DNA of 64,000 bases from Cyclospora cayetanensis (Eukaryota; Apicomplexa; Conoidasida; Eucoccidiorida; Eimeriidae). The translations under genes and the position numbers were made by a program. The number at the start of each line of letters is the position of its first letter. Within the stretch, counting starts at the first letter, position 1. Positions 10,801 through 21,059 of this stretch are shown here, piece by piece. The stretch is taken from contig NW_020312358.1 in NCBI RefSeq assembly GCF_002999335.1, positions 124,001 to 188,000 of the forward strand, given 5' to 3'. The notes under the pieces were generated by a model. That model ran no database searches. It was given only the letters and a program-made list of their open reading frames with translations, and was not told the origin of the DNA.

Positions 10801-13433
10801 CTTATACGACCACAATCAGATATGGAGTAGCATTTGACTACCACAGCCCTTTTGGTCCTTGCATTGTGCGACCTCTGAGCAAATATAAGTCCTAGGGACC
10901 GCGTTACCGGGTGAACAGGCACACTACGTATCTTTCCCTTCTCCTCGGATAACAGATCCATTTCACACCAAGTGTCCAGTAACATCAGCGGCGTTCGGAC
11001 ATTAACATGAACTTACATGAGCGCAGAATCGGTCAGTGGTGGGTCCCCGACTGCAGCTCTACCCTCTGCAACCCCTTCATTGTGGCTCAGCTTGCGTAGA
11101 GGGCTTCGCGTTCCCGTGGTGCGCTGTCTTCGCTCGCCGATAAGTCCTCTTTCACTGGGCCATGTCCCGTTGTTCAGGTTCTTTGGCTTGTTACATGCGC
11201 TCGCAGTTCTTCATTGTCACCCTGTGTTCCACAATGGCAACCAGGATGTTGTCGGGGGACTATCTGTGGCTGCCCAGATATGCGGGTGCCCTCTGGCGTT
11301 CTCGTTCATTCATATTAGGCTGTAGGCTAAAGTCGCTTAACACAGCCTCGACATCCACAGGTTCTAAATCCTGACTTGGATCCTCCAAGTAAGTCAAAGA
11401 TACAGGGTCTGCTCTTCTTTGTTCTAAAGCCTCAAATAGTCCATCGTTCATGAAAGCCCCACCGGCTGCTTGCTTATTCACTGAGTCGCTGCTGGCCATG
11501 CGATGGCCTGGCTTGACACTCCGAGTAAGAGTTGATATGAATCACTAATAAAGCAGCTGTTCGTCTACGTTGTGACTGTTGCAAACGAAGCTCCATACTT
11601 CTCGAAGCATCGATCTATTGCTAGACCCCGTTGCCAAAGCATTTCCATATACCCCACAGCTTGTTCTTGAGCTAATCTCGGCATAAACCGATGAAAGTAT
11701 GAAGTGTGATAACCTTTGCAGGCAGGAAAGCTCCTATCAATAAGCAGATCCACCACCGCAGAGCTTTTCTGTCCAATAATCATAAAGAAAGTGATGATCT
11801 TCTCGGCTTCCTCAGGGAGAACGAACGCTAGGTACATCTATCACAAGCTTATGGACTCTCCGACTACTTTCCCTTGTTTGCTGCTGCCAAGCTTTTCTGG
11901 TCTGCATAGCCTCACTGATGCATCCATTAGCATTTTATCAGCCTAGAAATCATGCTTCTTCACTACCTGTGGAGCTACTGCGTTCACAACACCTTGCAGG
12001 CTGGCTTCTGCCGCCTCATAAGAGGTTGTGCCTACCCCAACTTCCATCCTCAAAAAGCTTTTCAACAAGGCAGATGCCAAATAATCGAGTTACTGAATTA
12101 CCCCAAAACTATTCCGAAACTAGACAACTGCTGTGTGCCAGCCTGACATCCGATTGCATGCGCAGCCAGTGGATTCATGGTGGAAAGTTACATCGAATCA
12201 TGGGGTACCACCAAATATAACGCTCCATCTACTGTGTCTGCATGGAGATACTGAGATCCAGGCTCAATGCAAAGCTGACAGAAAGTCAAGGGTCTCTCAA
12301 AACTTTCTGTTCTTTCCTGCTCGTGGCCCTTCAATTCACCACATGAAAAGCAGAGTAAAATTAGGGAGTACACGAAGCTGCACCCCTTAAGAACTTCTAG
12401 CATGCACGACTTGTGCAGATGTGACCTAGCGTACATGCACAGAACAGTGCGTCTTCTTTAATCAAACCAACAGTGCTATGCAATAAATACGAAATACACA
12501 CAGAAATTTAAATCAATCAGTGCATTACTAGCCCGCAGATCAACAGAACTACTGCGGTAAAAAGTGCTTACTGTGTAACTTTCCCGCTGCACTTACGCCG
12601 TGGCTCGTTCTTTCTCGAAATTCTTGGAGCAGTTTGCATGATGAATGCTTAACACTGTTCAGTTATATCTATGCGAAGACGGTCTGCCTCTCTCATGACC
12701 ATCTTACAGGTACATGCAACGTTAGTTGTAAAGAAGACCACGAAGCACGTAAGAGTTAGCGGAAAGGAGGCTTGCGGTGTTAGTAGGCTTTATGTGTATT
12801 CGGCTGTAATATCAGCATCCACTCTGTCTGAAGAGCACTGCTTGATTTGCTATGGTGGAGCACGCTACTGCTGGAGGTCGTCATTTGAATTATTTGAGCG
12901 ATTTGGGTGGGCTGTTGTACTGCATGCGTGGAGCAGCGGTGGTGGCTGTGTTGGTACACCGCGTGGGGTTTGGCTTGGGGAAGGGTCGTTATTTGAGGTT
13001 TTAAGGCTTCATACTGACAGGACGCCTTTCAATTTTGGTATAATTTTGTGTAACAGGGGAACCAGAGGGTTCTGCTTCGAAGATCCTCCAGTACAAGACG
13101 TCCTTGTACGACACTCCTGCGGCAAGGTCTCGTTTCCTCCAGTGCATCATTTTTCTTCGTATCCGCATGCCTAGCGTAAAATTCTTTTTTTCGTAAAACC
13201 TTCTCCTTTGCGGCCGCAGGGGGCCCGTAACCTCGCTGAATGTGCATCGGGACCCTCAACCCTGGTCGCCGCTAACGTGAACCGTCATAACCCGGTCCTG
13301 GGTGTGCGTCCACCCGAATAACACCAACTTTACTGACAAAGCCTGCCGAGGCATCTTACTCGGTGGACGCAAAATCTAACATCGAACTTCACATGTGGAT
13401 ACGCGGATCGCGGAAGGCAAACCATTAAGCCCA
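4888..13433. other. Long gene-poor stretch
   Basis: About 8.5 kb, more AT-rich than the flanks, with no open frame above 167 codons, which is what chance gives in a window this size. Several minus-strand frames look mildly protein-like (11260-11499, 11565-11837, 8625-9017, 9640-9960) but do not join into a phase-consistent model and match no family I know. They could be small exons of an intron-rich gene or decayed coding DNA. One copy of a dispersed repeat lies at 7582-7596. Confidence 0.5.
7582..7596 (+). repeat. Dispersed short repeat, copy 1
   Basis: The core GCAACTAGCTGTGAA also occurs at 37337, at 49961 (inverted) and, with two changes, at 53366. Looser similarity extends on both sides (GGCTGCG upstream, GAGTACATA-like downstream), so the original unit was probably 40-60 bp. 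Confidence 0.5.
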
Positions 13434-16248
13434 ATGGTGGAGCACAAACAATTGCTGACCTCTGGGGCGACCGAGGCAGTTACTGCCGCTGTCTTTACAC
13501 AGAGTGTACCCGTAAGTCTCACTGGCTTTCTGTCTATCCGCATCACTTTCTGGTTCTTATTTGCCGTGCATGGCTCTTGCTAGCTGCATCGGGTTCGGTG
13601 TGTGGGAGGGGTCTTGGCCGCTGCTTTTCCCAGAGTAAAAAATAATAAAGAACAATTACTCTGTAATGTGAATGGGCTATACAGACCCATGGGAACGAGG
13701 GACCTGGAGGTTTGCTCGAGACCGATGAGAACATGCTGTCTGTATTCAAGGATCGGACACCTTCCCACGAAGGATCTGCTGGTGCCCCTGACTCCTCTTG
13801 CCATGAGACACCACCCTCAGCAGATAAAGACGCGGCATCAACTCAGCTATCAAAAGATGCGGCTCACCAGCCGCCGGTAGCAGAACCAGGAGAAGCAGCA
13901 ACGAAGAATGAGAGTGAGGAGGTTCAAAACGAGGAGCTGAGGCCTTCGGCAGATTACTCGCTTGTGGCTAATGGATGTACGTGCACTCCAATTCTTGCCC
14001 CCCTTTTGTTGATTGTACCCAGTTAGCTAGAACCCTTTGATGTGGAGGTCTCCTGGGGATGATATAGGGGAGAGAGCTACGAGTCTACAGAGGTGTCTAT
14101 GTGATCGCTTTGGGCCCTTTGTCTCGGACACAGTGGTGGGAAGGGCTGGTGTCAATCAGCCGAAAGCGGGCCTCTGTTTTTTATGCTTCAAAGCAATGCT
14201 CTGTCTACTTTGCCGCGACCAAAGGAGGTACCGCATGAGACACGGCATGTTAGTGCCAGCGGTTGGCTGGGGGAAGTGGACGGGGGGACGTGTTGGCATT
14301 TGGACAGCCGTGGAATGTCTACACGCTTCGGGCTGCTTGCGCACCTTTTAATGCTTTATTTGCAGTGGTGGACATGGCCTACGAGGCCTTTGAGGCGGCA
14401 CGTCCTGTCGAGGAGCTGCCACCTCCTGCAGTGGGCGAGTGGGTGGAAAGCAAAGCGGCTCACCAGGACGCTCAGATATTTAGGTGCGCCTGCTCTGTCG
14501 TGCACCGGGGCTTAGAAGGCATCTGCATGTGGTTTTGTTCACAGCCTATCGCATCCTACTTATTCTTGCTGGTGTACAAACTGTACTAATGGTGTGCGGT
14601 GATCCCGGGTGCTACTACTCTCGATAGCAAGTTGTTGTGGGCCGGAGGGGGCTGCATGCACTCGCCATCAATGAGTTGTGCCTCTACACCTCCTGTCCTG
14701 GCAGCATTGTGGCCTCCATGCACGTGTTGGGATAGTCCCAGTACAGTAGCGATACACAGACAGCGGGCATGACCCATGCCACAGGTATCATCAATTTCGA
14801 TGATTGATTTTTTTTGTTTCATGCTCTCCTCTCAGTTTTTCCACATTTTACTAATTTCTGTCAAGTTCATGGCAATGCTTCGTTTGCAGGGCGAAAGTAG
14901 TTGAGCGATTCAGACACCCTGAGCACCGTTGGGTCTTCCGGCTCCGGTCACCTGAAATGGCTTCTTGTTACGTCGAGCCTCTGAAGGTATAAAAGCGCTT
15001 CTTTACTTCCCCTCTTCCGTCTTGCATGTAAATAATTGATTATAAGAGCATTTTGGAACTTAAGAGCACCAATTATTTCCTCGCGTATCGTAGACTCGAC
15101 GAGCACTCGGTCGGTATGCGCCGCAGCACGTCCGGAAGGGCAGTGTATGGAGCATTGCGAGAGAACTCGACTTGGCAGGCGGGGTGAGCGGCAGCAACAA
15201 TAGCAGCGATACCTTTTTCATGGGGTGGCGAATACACAGCGGGCTTCACAGTTAGCTCTCTTCCCTGCCAGCGCTGCTGCGTGTCTAGTCCTTCTGAGGA
15301 TTCCGCTACTTTCGATGCTGTGTGCAGCGGAAGGCTCGCCGCCTAAGCCAGGGCAGACGTAGTGTTGGCCGATCCCCTGGAGCACAGCGCCAGCAACCCG
15401 TAAGTCTGGCGGCTTGGGCCCAGTGTGGAGGCACACACAGCGAAGCGGCTCGACGAAAGTCAGCCCCAAGCCACTCTCAAGGTCCAGGGGGCCCCCGTGG
15501 GGCCCCCGTGCCTGCTGGAGGAGAGCACTCCAACAAGCACCCAGTTACATCTTCAGCTGCTGCCTGCTCCGCCATGCAGCCGCTGGAGAGGCCCGTAGCG
15601 GCCCCCACCGCCGTTGGTGGTCTTCCCGCTCAGCAAACAGGACAGCTCGAAGCACAGCAGGAACCTCAGCAGGGGGGAGTAGTGGAGCTTCCTTCTTCAG
15701 GCGTATTACCGGCTTTAACATTGCAGCAAGAGGGCAGGAAACGGCGGTCTTTGCCCGCGTATAACCACTTTTCAAAACTCCTTGCTCGGTGCAACTTGGC
15801 CCCCCACAAAACAGCTGCTGGCGCCGTTCCCTTACCTGCTGCATCTGCTACAGTAGAGCCTGCTTTCCCAGCCTCTACTGTCAGCCCGGTCGGTGCTTCT
15901 CCTTGCGCGGCTGCTGCGCTGGCAGTTGCTCCAGCTGCTCCTCCCGATGGGGCAGTGCGCTCTAAGACTGAGGTGGTGGCTACGGATCCCCCAGAAGCCG
16001 CAGCAGCCGTTACCACGAACGAGGCTACCGCTGCAACAGGCGCATTGGCGGAAGCATCAGACGTTTCTGAGGATTCCCAGCGGGAGGCTATGTGCTCAGC
16101 TGCGAAAGTAGAGGAACCCGTGGACGAGGAAGCTGCCAAGTCCGTTATTGAACCGGCACCAGAGGCGTCAAGTGCAGAAGCAAGCTCAGCAGACAGCGAT
16201 GCATGCCGTCCCAGTTGCCCCACAGCCCCGCCTAGTGAGCAGACTTAA
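13434..16248 (+). CDS. Unrecognised six-exon protein, about 531 aa
   Basis: Proposed exons: 13434-13511, 13685-13976, 14366-14483, 14890-14986, 15094-15183, 15328-16248. Every junction is GT-AG and keeps phase, giving 531 residues. The donor at 13512 is GTAAGT. Residues 1-123 are polar and acidic. Residues about 124-235 form the only globular-looking part: an Asp/Glu/Pro-rich lead-in, then VGEWVESKAAHQD, then AKVVERFRHPEHRWVFRLRS, then a basic stretch (RKARRLSQGRRSVGR). The short aromatic/beta-like segment with two Trp is loosely reminiscent of a Tudor or Agenet barrel, but this is a guess. Exon 6 is mostly Ala/Pro/Gln/Ser low complexity with an acidic end. The basic cluster suggests a nuclear or nucleic-acid-associated protein. 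The start could be further upstream; the ATG at 13434 fits exon 1 exactly. Confidence 0.7.
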
Positions 16249-17206
16249 TGTGGGCAGTCGGAGGGGGGCCCTGGCGGCACCCTTTGAGGGGACGGTGGTA
16301 CCAGCCTCCTGTGAGGGGTTTCAATCTTAGGTAGGCGCCCAACCCCGCCGCTGGGAGGCTTTGGGGGCCCAAGAGGGGTTCCCCAGCTTGTGCCAAAATG
16401 CGTAATTCTTGTCTTGACGGGGGAGTTGCTACGGGCTTCAGGTTGCACGCCTGCTCTAGAGCCGCAGACGAGTAAGCGGGAGGCGTGATGTGTCTTGATA
16501 GATAAGCCTTAATTTGGCCGTGGAGGCTTTGGAGACTAAGAAGTACTGTATTTAACTGCACCCACATGGGTCGGGGGCAGCTGCTGTGCTGCGCTGCTCA
16601 ATAAAATCTGATTCTTGAATCTTAAGGTACCACTGAAGGCACTGGTAAGCTGGAAAGCCAAAGACACCACGGCGTCCTTTGCAACCTTAGACCGCCGTAA
16701 AAAGAGCTCCGGGGCCATTTGCCCTCCAGAGTGGACTGTGTGTGGCCTGGGCCCCCAGAACATTCTGCGTACTATATGAAGAGCAAGTGCCATCTTTTAG
16801 GGCAAGGGGTTAAAGAAAGGGGCAGACCGGACCCCGTTGCGCCGCATAATACGTATATACACCGAGACACATACAGACCCGTGAAGGTATGTAGTGCATT
16901 TTGTTCACTGCAACAAAACGCATTTCCATTTACGCGTTTTCAATTGTGAAGTGTATTTAAGCGTAGGGAGCTTGAGAGTTGTCCAGACACCTCTCAAGTT
17001 CCGAACCCTTTCGTGCGTAGCCGCTGGATCTTCCACTTGGTGCGTCCCTGGAGTGACAAGAAAGCCGCCTGCTGGCTCATAGAGAAAGTCTTCTTCGCGG
17101 CGTTCACGTCCTTGGGTAGTGCCATTGGCCGGTTGCCTTCTCTGCAGCAGAGGCGCTTTCTCCGTATTAGGAGCTTTCTCATTGGTGTTTGCTTGCTTAT
17201 GCACCT
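16249..17206. other. Intergenic, convergent 3' ends
   Basis: Nearly 1 kb between the unknown plus-strand gene and the 3' end of TFIIS on the minus strand. Only short frames occur. It should hold both 3' untranslated regions; no distinct signal was identified. Confidence 0.6.
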
Positions 17207-18337
17207 TTAGAACTTCCACCGATTACCGCACTCGAGGCACGTGACAAATGTAGTCATCGGCTCATCCGAGCTGCGAGTTTGCATCTGAAAGTATACTGTC
17301 TTGTTTGTTCGACACCGGAAGCAAGGGAATTGCCCTTGAGCCGCCTCGCCGCTGCTCATCATGCGCCTCACCTCCCAGTCGCTCTGACATGCTTCCAGGC
17401 TCTCCTGCTTTTGTTTATCTCTTTCCCTCTTCTTCTCCTCGCTGGCTAGCTCCGCGCTGGTCATGTTGGCCAGCTGATCTGCAGTGTACATCCCCCATAA
17501 CACCTTTAGATTAAGGTCGGGGTTCTTCGGGTCTGCCAGGTTCCACTTCAGTGTCTTTAGTTGGGCATTATACTCTTTCGTGCTTTGTCTGTCCACTATA
17601 AAGCGCGACCACAAGGCTTCCTCAATGGCTGCAGCAACACGCCCAGTTTCTCCCGCCGTGGCACTTCCTGCTGCCGCCGCTGCAGCCGCCGTCTCCAAGC
17701 CATCAACTAGTGCCCTCCAGAGAAACGTCCGCGCCTTATCTCTCGTGGAGTCGCCGCTAATGGGCCCGGGGTAGCGGCCTGTGGTCATTTTGGGGGCCTG
17801 TCTCCCCTCTGCAGAATTGCTCTCAAGCGCAGGGGCACTGCTGCTGCTTGCTGCTGAAGCTGCTGCTGCCGGTGTCCCCCGACCTGCTGTTGCTGCCGGA
17901 ATTTCTTTGTTGTTGCTACCGCCTGTTGCACTGCTTTTTGACGCTTGTGTACCAATAGCGCTCTTCCACTTGGCAACAAGTGCGGTGCTCTTCGCCTTTA
18001 TGCGGCCATCGGGGTGCCTCCGCAAGGCGCCCACACACAGGCCGATCCGAGACTTCGCAAGAAGGCTCCTTGTCATTTGGAAGCCCTCCAAGATACCGAA
18101 GGCGTTCAAAACGGTCTCTATATCATTGTTCTCTCCAGCTCCTTGCCCGGGAACCCCTACGGGATCCCCCACACTACGGGATGGGGCCCCCGTAAAAGGA
18201 GAAGAAGCCCCTTCATGTGCCCCCTCTTCAACTGCGGGCAAGATCCTGCTCAGAACCTTTTTTAAACGCAAGAGCTCTTCAAGGTCTGCGAGCGGGACGG
18301 AGGAGGAACCCTCCGTGTGCCCCCTTGGCCTGGTCAT
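17207..18337 (-). CDS. TFIIS: Transcription elongation factor TFIIS
   Basis: Rescues arrested RNA polymerase II by stimulating cleavage of the nascent RNA. It is a single coding exon of 376 residues. Residues about 15-130 form the TFIIS N-terminal (LW) domain (LKKVLSRI; LNAFGILEGFQMTRSLLAKS; HPDGRIKAKSTALVAKWK). A linker of Ala/Ser/Thr low complexity follows. The central Pol II-binding domain comes next (RDKARTFLWRALVDGL; EYNAQLKTLKWNL; NLKVLWGMYTADQLANMTS). The C-terminal zinc ribbon has CFRC and CLEC pairs and the catalytic hairpin motif RSSDEP, in which the essential Asp-Glu pair is kept and the usual Ala is Ser. I chose the ATG at 18337 because a splice acceptor (TTCTCACAG) ends at 18354 just upstream, pointing to a 5'-UTR intron; an in-frame ATG at 18403 would lie inside that intron. 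The gene is head to head with TFIIB. Confidence 0.95.
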   Translation of the reverse strand: MTRPRGHTEGSSSVPLADLEELLRLKKVLSRILPAVEEGAHEGASSPFTGAPSRSVGDPVGVPGQGAGENNDIETVLNAFGILEGFQMTRSLLAKSRIGLCVGALRRHPDGRIKAKSTALVAKWKSAIGTQASKSSATGGSNNKEIPAATAGRGTPAAAASAASSSSAPALESNSAEGRQAPKMTTGRYPGPISGDSTRDKARTFLWRALVDGLETAAAAAAAGSATAGETGRVAAAIEEALWSRFIVDRQSTKEYNAQLKTLKWNLADPKNPDLNLKVLWGMYTADQLANMTSAELASEEKKRERDKQKQESLEACQSDWEVRRMMSSGEAAQGQFPCFRCRTNKTVYFQMQTRSSDEPMTTFVTCLECGNRWKF

Positions 18338-19005
18338 TAAAGTAAGAGGATCACTGTGAGAACCAGAGCAGGGCAGATAAACGCAGCTTTTAAGTATACG
18401 CACACCTCAGCTGTTAGCTCTTGAAGTAGGATCAATGCTAGCCAGAGAGCACACAGAAGAGACAAAGGGACGACCCAGCCTATACGCCTAGCAGGAAGTA
18501 CACAGGACTGCGGCCATCTCCGAAGGCCTCTCCCCCCCTTGGATAACCACAACTATCTCTCCGCTTTCTTCAGTTCCTTCAAATCCGAAGTTCAAAGTAC
18601 CAGGGGCAACACGGACGGAGCACAGAAAATCTCACATTCACGTCTTGCATGCACTGGGGCTGACTTGCCGCCGCAGTGAATACCGCGCCGCCACTAGTGC
18701 CCCCCTTGGCTCTTCTTTATTGACGCATACAAAGGCGGAGGAAGACTTGGTGCAGAGAAGCAGAAAACGAGCGATCCATTGCGGTAGGCGTGGCGCAACT
18801 GACAGCAGTGTTACAGGTGACGCTGGAGCCAGTTCATCAGTCTCCGCCTTTCCTCACCCTCTCTGCCTCCCAACGTTCAGGGAACACGGGAAAGGGCCTT
18901 GCCACATTTCTCGCGGCACGGAGGGTCTCTACAGAGAACAGAGGCGCCTCCCATAGCGCATATCGGGGCCGCTTCCTGCATCCCCAAGGGTCTCAGCTCG
19001 CAATT
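18338..19005. promoter_or_regulatory. Shared upstream region of TFIIS and TFIIB
   Basis: The 668 bp between the two divergent start codons must carry both 5' leaders and probably a bidirectional promoter. A 5'-UTR intron of TFIIS appears to end at 18354 (minus strand). No specific motif was identified, so the promoter role is inferred from position only. Confidence 0.4.
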
Positions 19006-20728
19006 ATGCAAAGTATGCAACCACCAAGCAAACTTCAGCGGACGGGTTCAATTGGGGGAGCCTCGGGGCCCCCTGCGACGACTTCTGTGTCCTTCTCAGT
19101 TTCCCCCATTCCAGGTGTCATAACGGCTGCTCCTCCCGTCCGTCTAGACAGCACAAGCAGCGTGAACAGCAGCAGTGGCGATGGCACGGCCTCAGTGCCT
19201 GCTGGCCTGTGGAACGTCTCATCTCTAGGTGCCTCTTCTTCTGGCGTTCGGGGCGTTCCTGCAGCTTCAGGAGTACCTGCTGGTATTTCCCCGGGAGCAC
19301 CCTCTGCAGGGGCCGCTGCCTCTCGGCGTCGTTTCAACCTTTACGCATCGTCAAAGCGGAACCTGTGTTGCCCTTTCTGCACTCCGAGCGGAGGCAGTGG
19401 CAGCACAATAGTCTTGGATAGCAGCAGCGGCGATCAGCTGTGCCGAGATTGCGGATATGTCTTGGAAGAGAGGGTCTTGAACGAAGAACAAGAGTGGCGT
19501 TCCTTTAGTGCGGAGACGTCGGGAGGGGCTCCGAAGGGCGCAGATCGAAACAGAGTCGGCGAGGCCTTAGACGGCTGGCTCGAAGATGGGGGCATTGGAA
19601 CCTCCATGTTGATTGGCGGCGGATCGAGCAGCAAGGGTTTGGGGTCGGGAAGGCGACTGCAGATGCTGCATGAGGCAGCAACTGGAGGCAGTGGCGCTGG
19701 AGAGAGTGGCAGCAGGGATAGACAGCTGCGAGCGGCATTCTCGTATCTCCGCCTGATTGGGGAGGCCTTCAGTTTTAGGGACCATGTACTTGAACGGGCG
19801 AAGGAAATAGCCAAGGAACTTCTGGTGTGTTCTCGCACGGGAAAATGTGTTGGCGGGGGCTCATTGCAGACCTGGGAATGCTGTCTTAAGGGGGGAGAGA
19901 GAGGGGGGAGGGCTTTCTATGTGCTACATATGTATAGATATTATCTCTTGATGATCGTCGTTCCCTAGGTGTGCCTTCTTCGTGACAGCTTGATAAGATG
20001 CTGTCTTTCTGACTTGGCACGCATGCATGCGGCCCTTTGGCCCTGTGGATGCTTCCATGGAAGATGCAGTTTTTCCATTATTCAACGATGCATGCATCGA
20101 ACCTCCGATCTCCACAACCACCTACCTCCTTGCTGCTGTCGCTTTTGCCCCGCAGGACGCAGGTCACTTGCGATCGCGGAGCACGGCCGTCTCAATGCTG
20201 GCAATTACTTACTTGGCTTGCAGGGAGGCTGGAGCAACCCGCACCGTTCGTGAGTTGGTGGTTTACGACCGCTCGATATCTGAGAAGGAACTCGGCAAGG
20301 CTATCAACAGGATCAAACGCCAGCTTCCCATGAGGGGAGGGACGAACAATGCAGAAACTGCCACCCACCTTCTTCCAAGGTACTGCAGTAGGCTGCAGCT
20401 CTCGATGCATATTAGCGATGTGGCGGAATACGTCGCCAAGAGGGCCACACAAATCTTTGTATGCAGCCACAGGTAACAACCGGACAAGCCCTCCCTCCGT
20501 AGGCACCCATCTTTATTTGCATGCAATTAGGTTTATATATGCATAGATTTCGATATATATACATATATATATATGTATCGAAAAATGGCTCCCCAGCTAC
20601 CACCCCTATTCGCGGCGCGCGGCACAGCAACACACTGAATATCGATCTGCATGTTGATTGAATTCCCTTGGAAGTGTGCTGCAAATACACGTGTCTCGTT
20701 TCAACTACCACGTCTAAGCTCCAAGGCT

Positions 20729-20768
<40 letters not shown>

Positions 20769-21059
20769 GTTGCTGCATACGTCGTTGTCAGGCCGAACTC
20801 GGTTGCTGCCGCCGCTATTTGGCTAGTGGTGCAGCTGTTGAGCAGTAGCAGCAACCCTCAGCAGCCGCTGCTGCTTCCTAAGGCCTCGGAGATTGCTTCG
20901 GTGACTGGAGCAGGCGAGCACACTCTCCGAACTATTTGCAAGGATATGCTAGATGTCGCGGAGCACCTCCTACCGAGTGAATTTCAGCCCACGATTGAGG
21001 GAGGCATTGAGGCTCTTAGAGCCCGAACGGGGAGGAAGCGCAAGGCAGCAGCACCCTGA
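19006..21059 (+). CDS. TFIIB: General transcription factor TFIIB
   Basis: Bridges TBP and RNA polymerase II at promoters. Exons 19006-19824, 20156-20472 and 20792-21059 join in phase to 467 residues. A Ser/Gly/Pro-rich extension of about 110 residues precedes the zinc ribbon (CCPFC, then CRDCGYV), longer than in yeast or human TFIIB. The B-reader region follows (EEQEWRSF; then DRNRVGEAL and GGIGTSMLIG). The first cyclin fold spans the exon 1/2 junction (LRAAFSYLRLIGEAF; RSRSTAVSMLAITYLACREA; then TRTVREL). The second fold spans exons 2 and 3 (RYCSRLQLSMHISDVAEYVA; then PNSVAAAAIWLVVQ, ASEIASVTGAGEHTLRTICK). The start is the first ATG in the frame. Intron 2 holds a TA-rich inverted repeat and a GT microsatellite. 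Polymerase III BRF is excluded by the lack of its C-terminal blocks. Confidence 0.93.
20548..20584. repeat. TA-rich imperfect inverted repeat in TFIIB intron 2
   Basis: TTTCGATA at the left and TATCGAAA at the right flank an alternating TA/CA tract, giving a near-perfect palindrome of about 37 bp able to form a cruciform. Confidence 0.6.
20731..20764 (+). repeat. (TG)n microsatellite in TFIIB intron 2
   Basis: About 17 uninterrupted TG dinucleotides lie just before the exon 3 acceptor at 20790-20791. Confidence 0.9.

Noticed and set aside
12671..13174. 167-codon plus-strand ORF
   Set aside because: Length is within chance for a 64-kb window, composition is Gly/Trp/Cys-odd, and no splice context or family supports it.
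15666..16223. 185-codon minus-strand Ala/Ser-rich ORF
   Set aside because: It mirrors the low-complexity exon 6 of the plus-strand gene; GC-rich codon periodicity opens the antisense frame.
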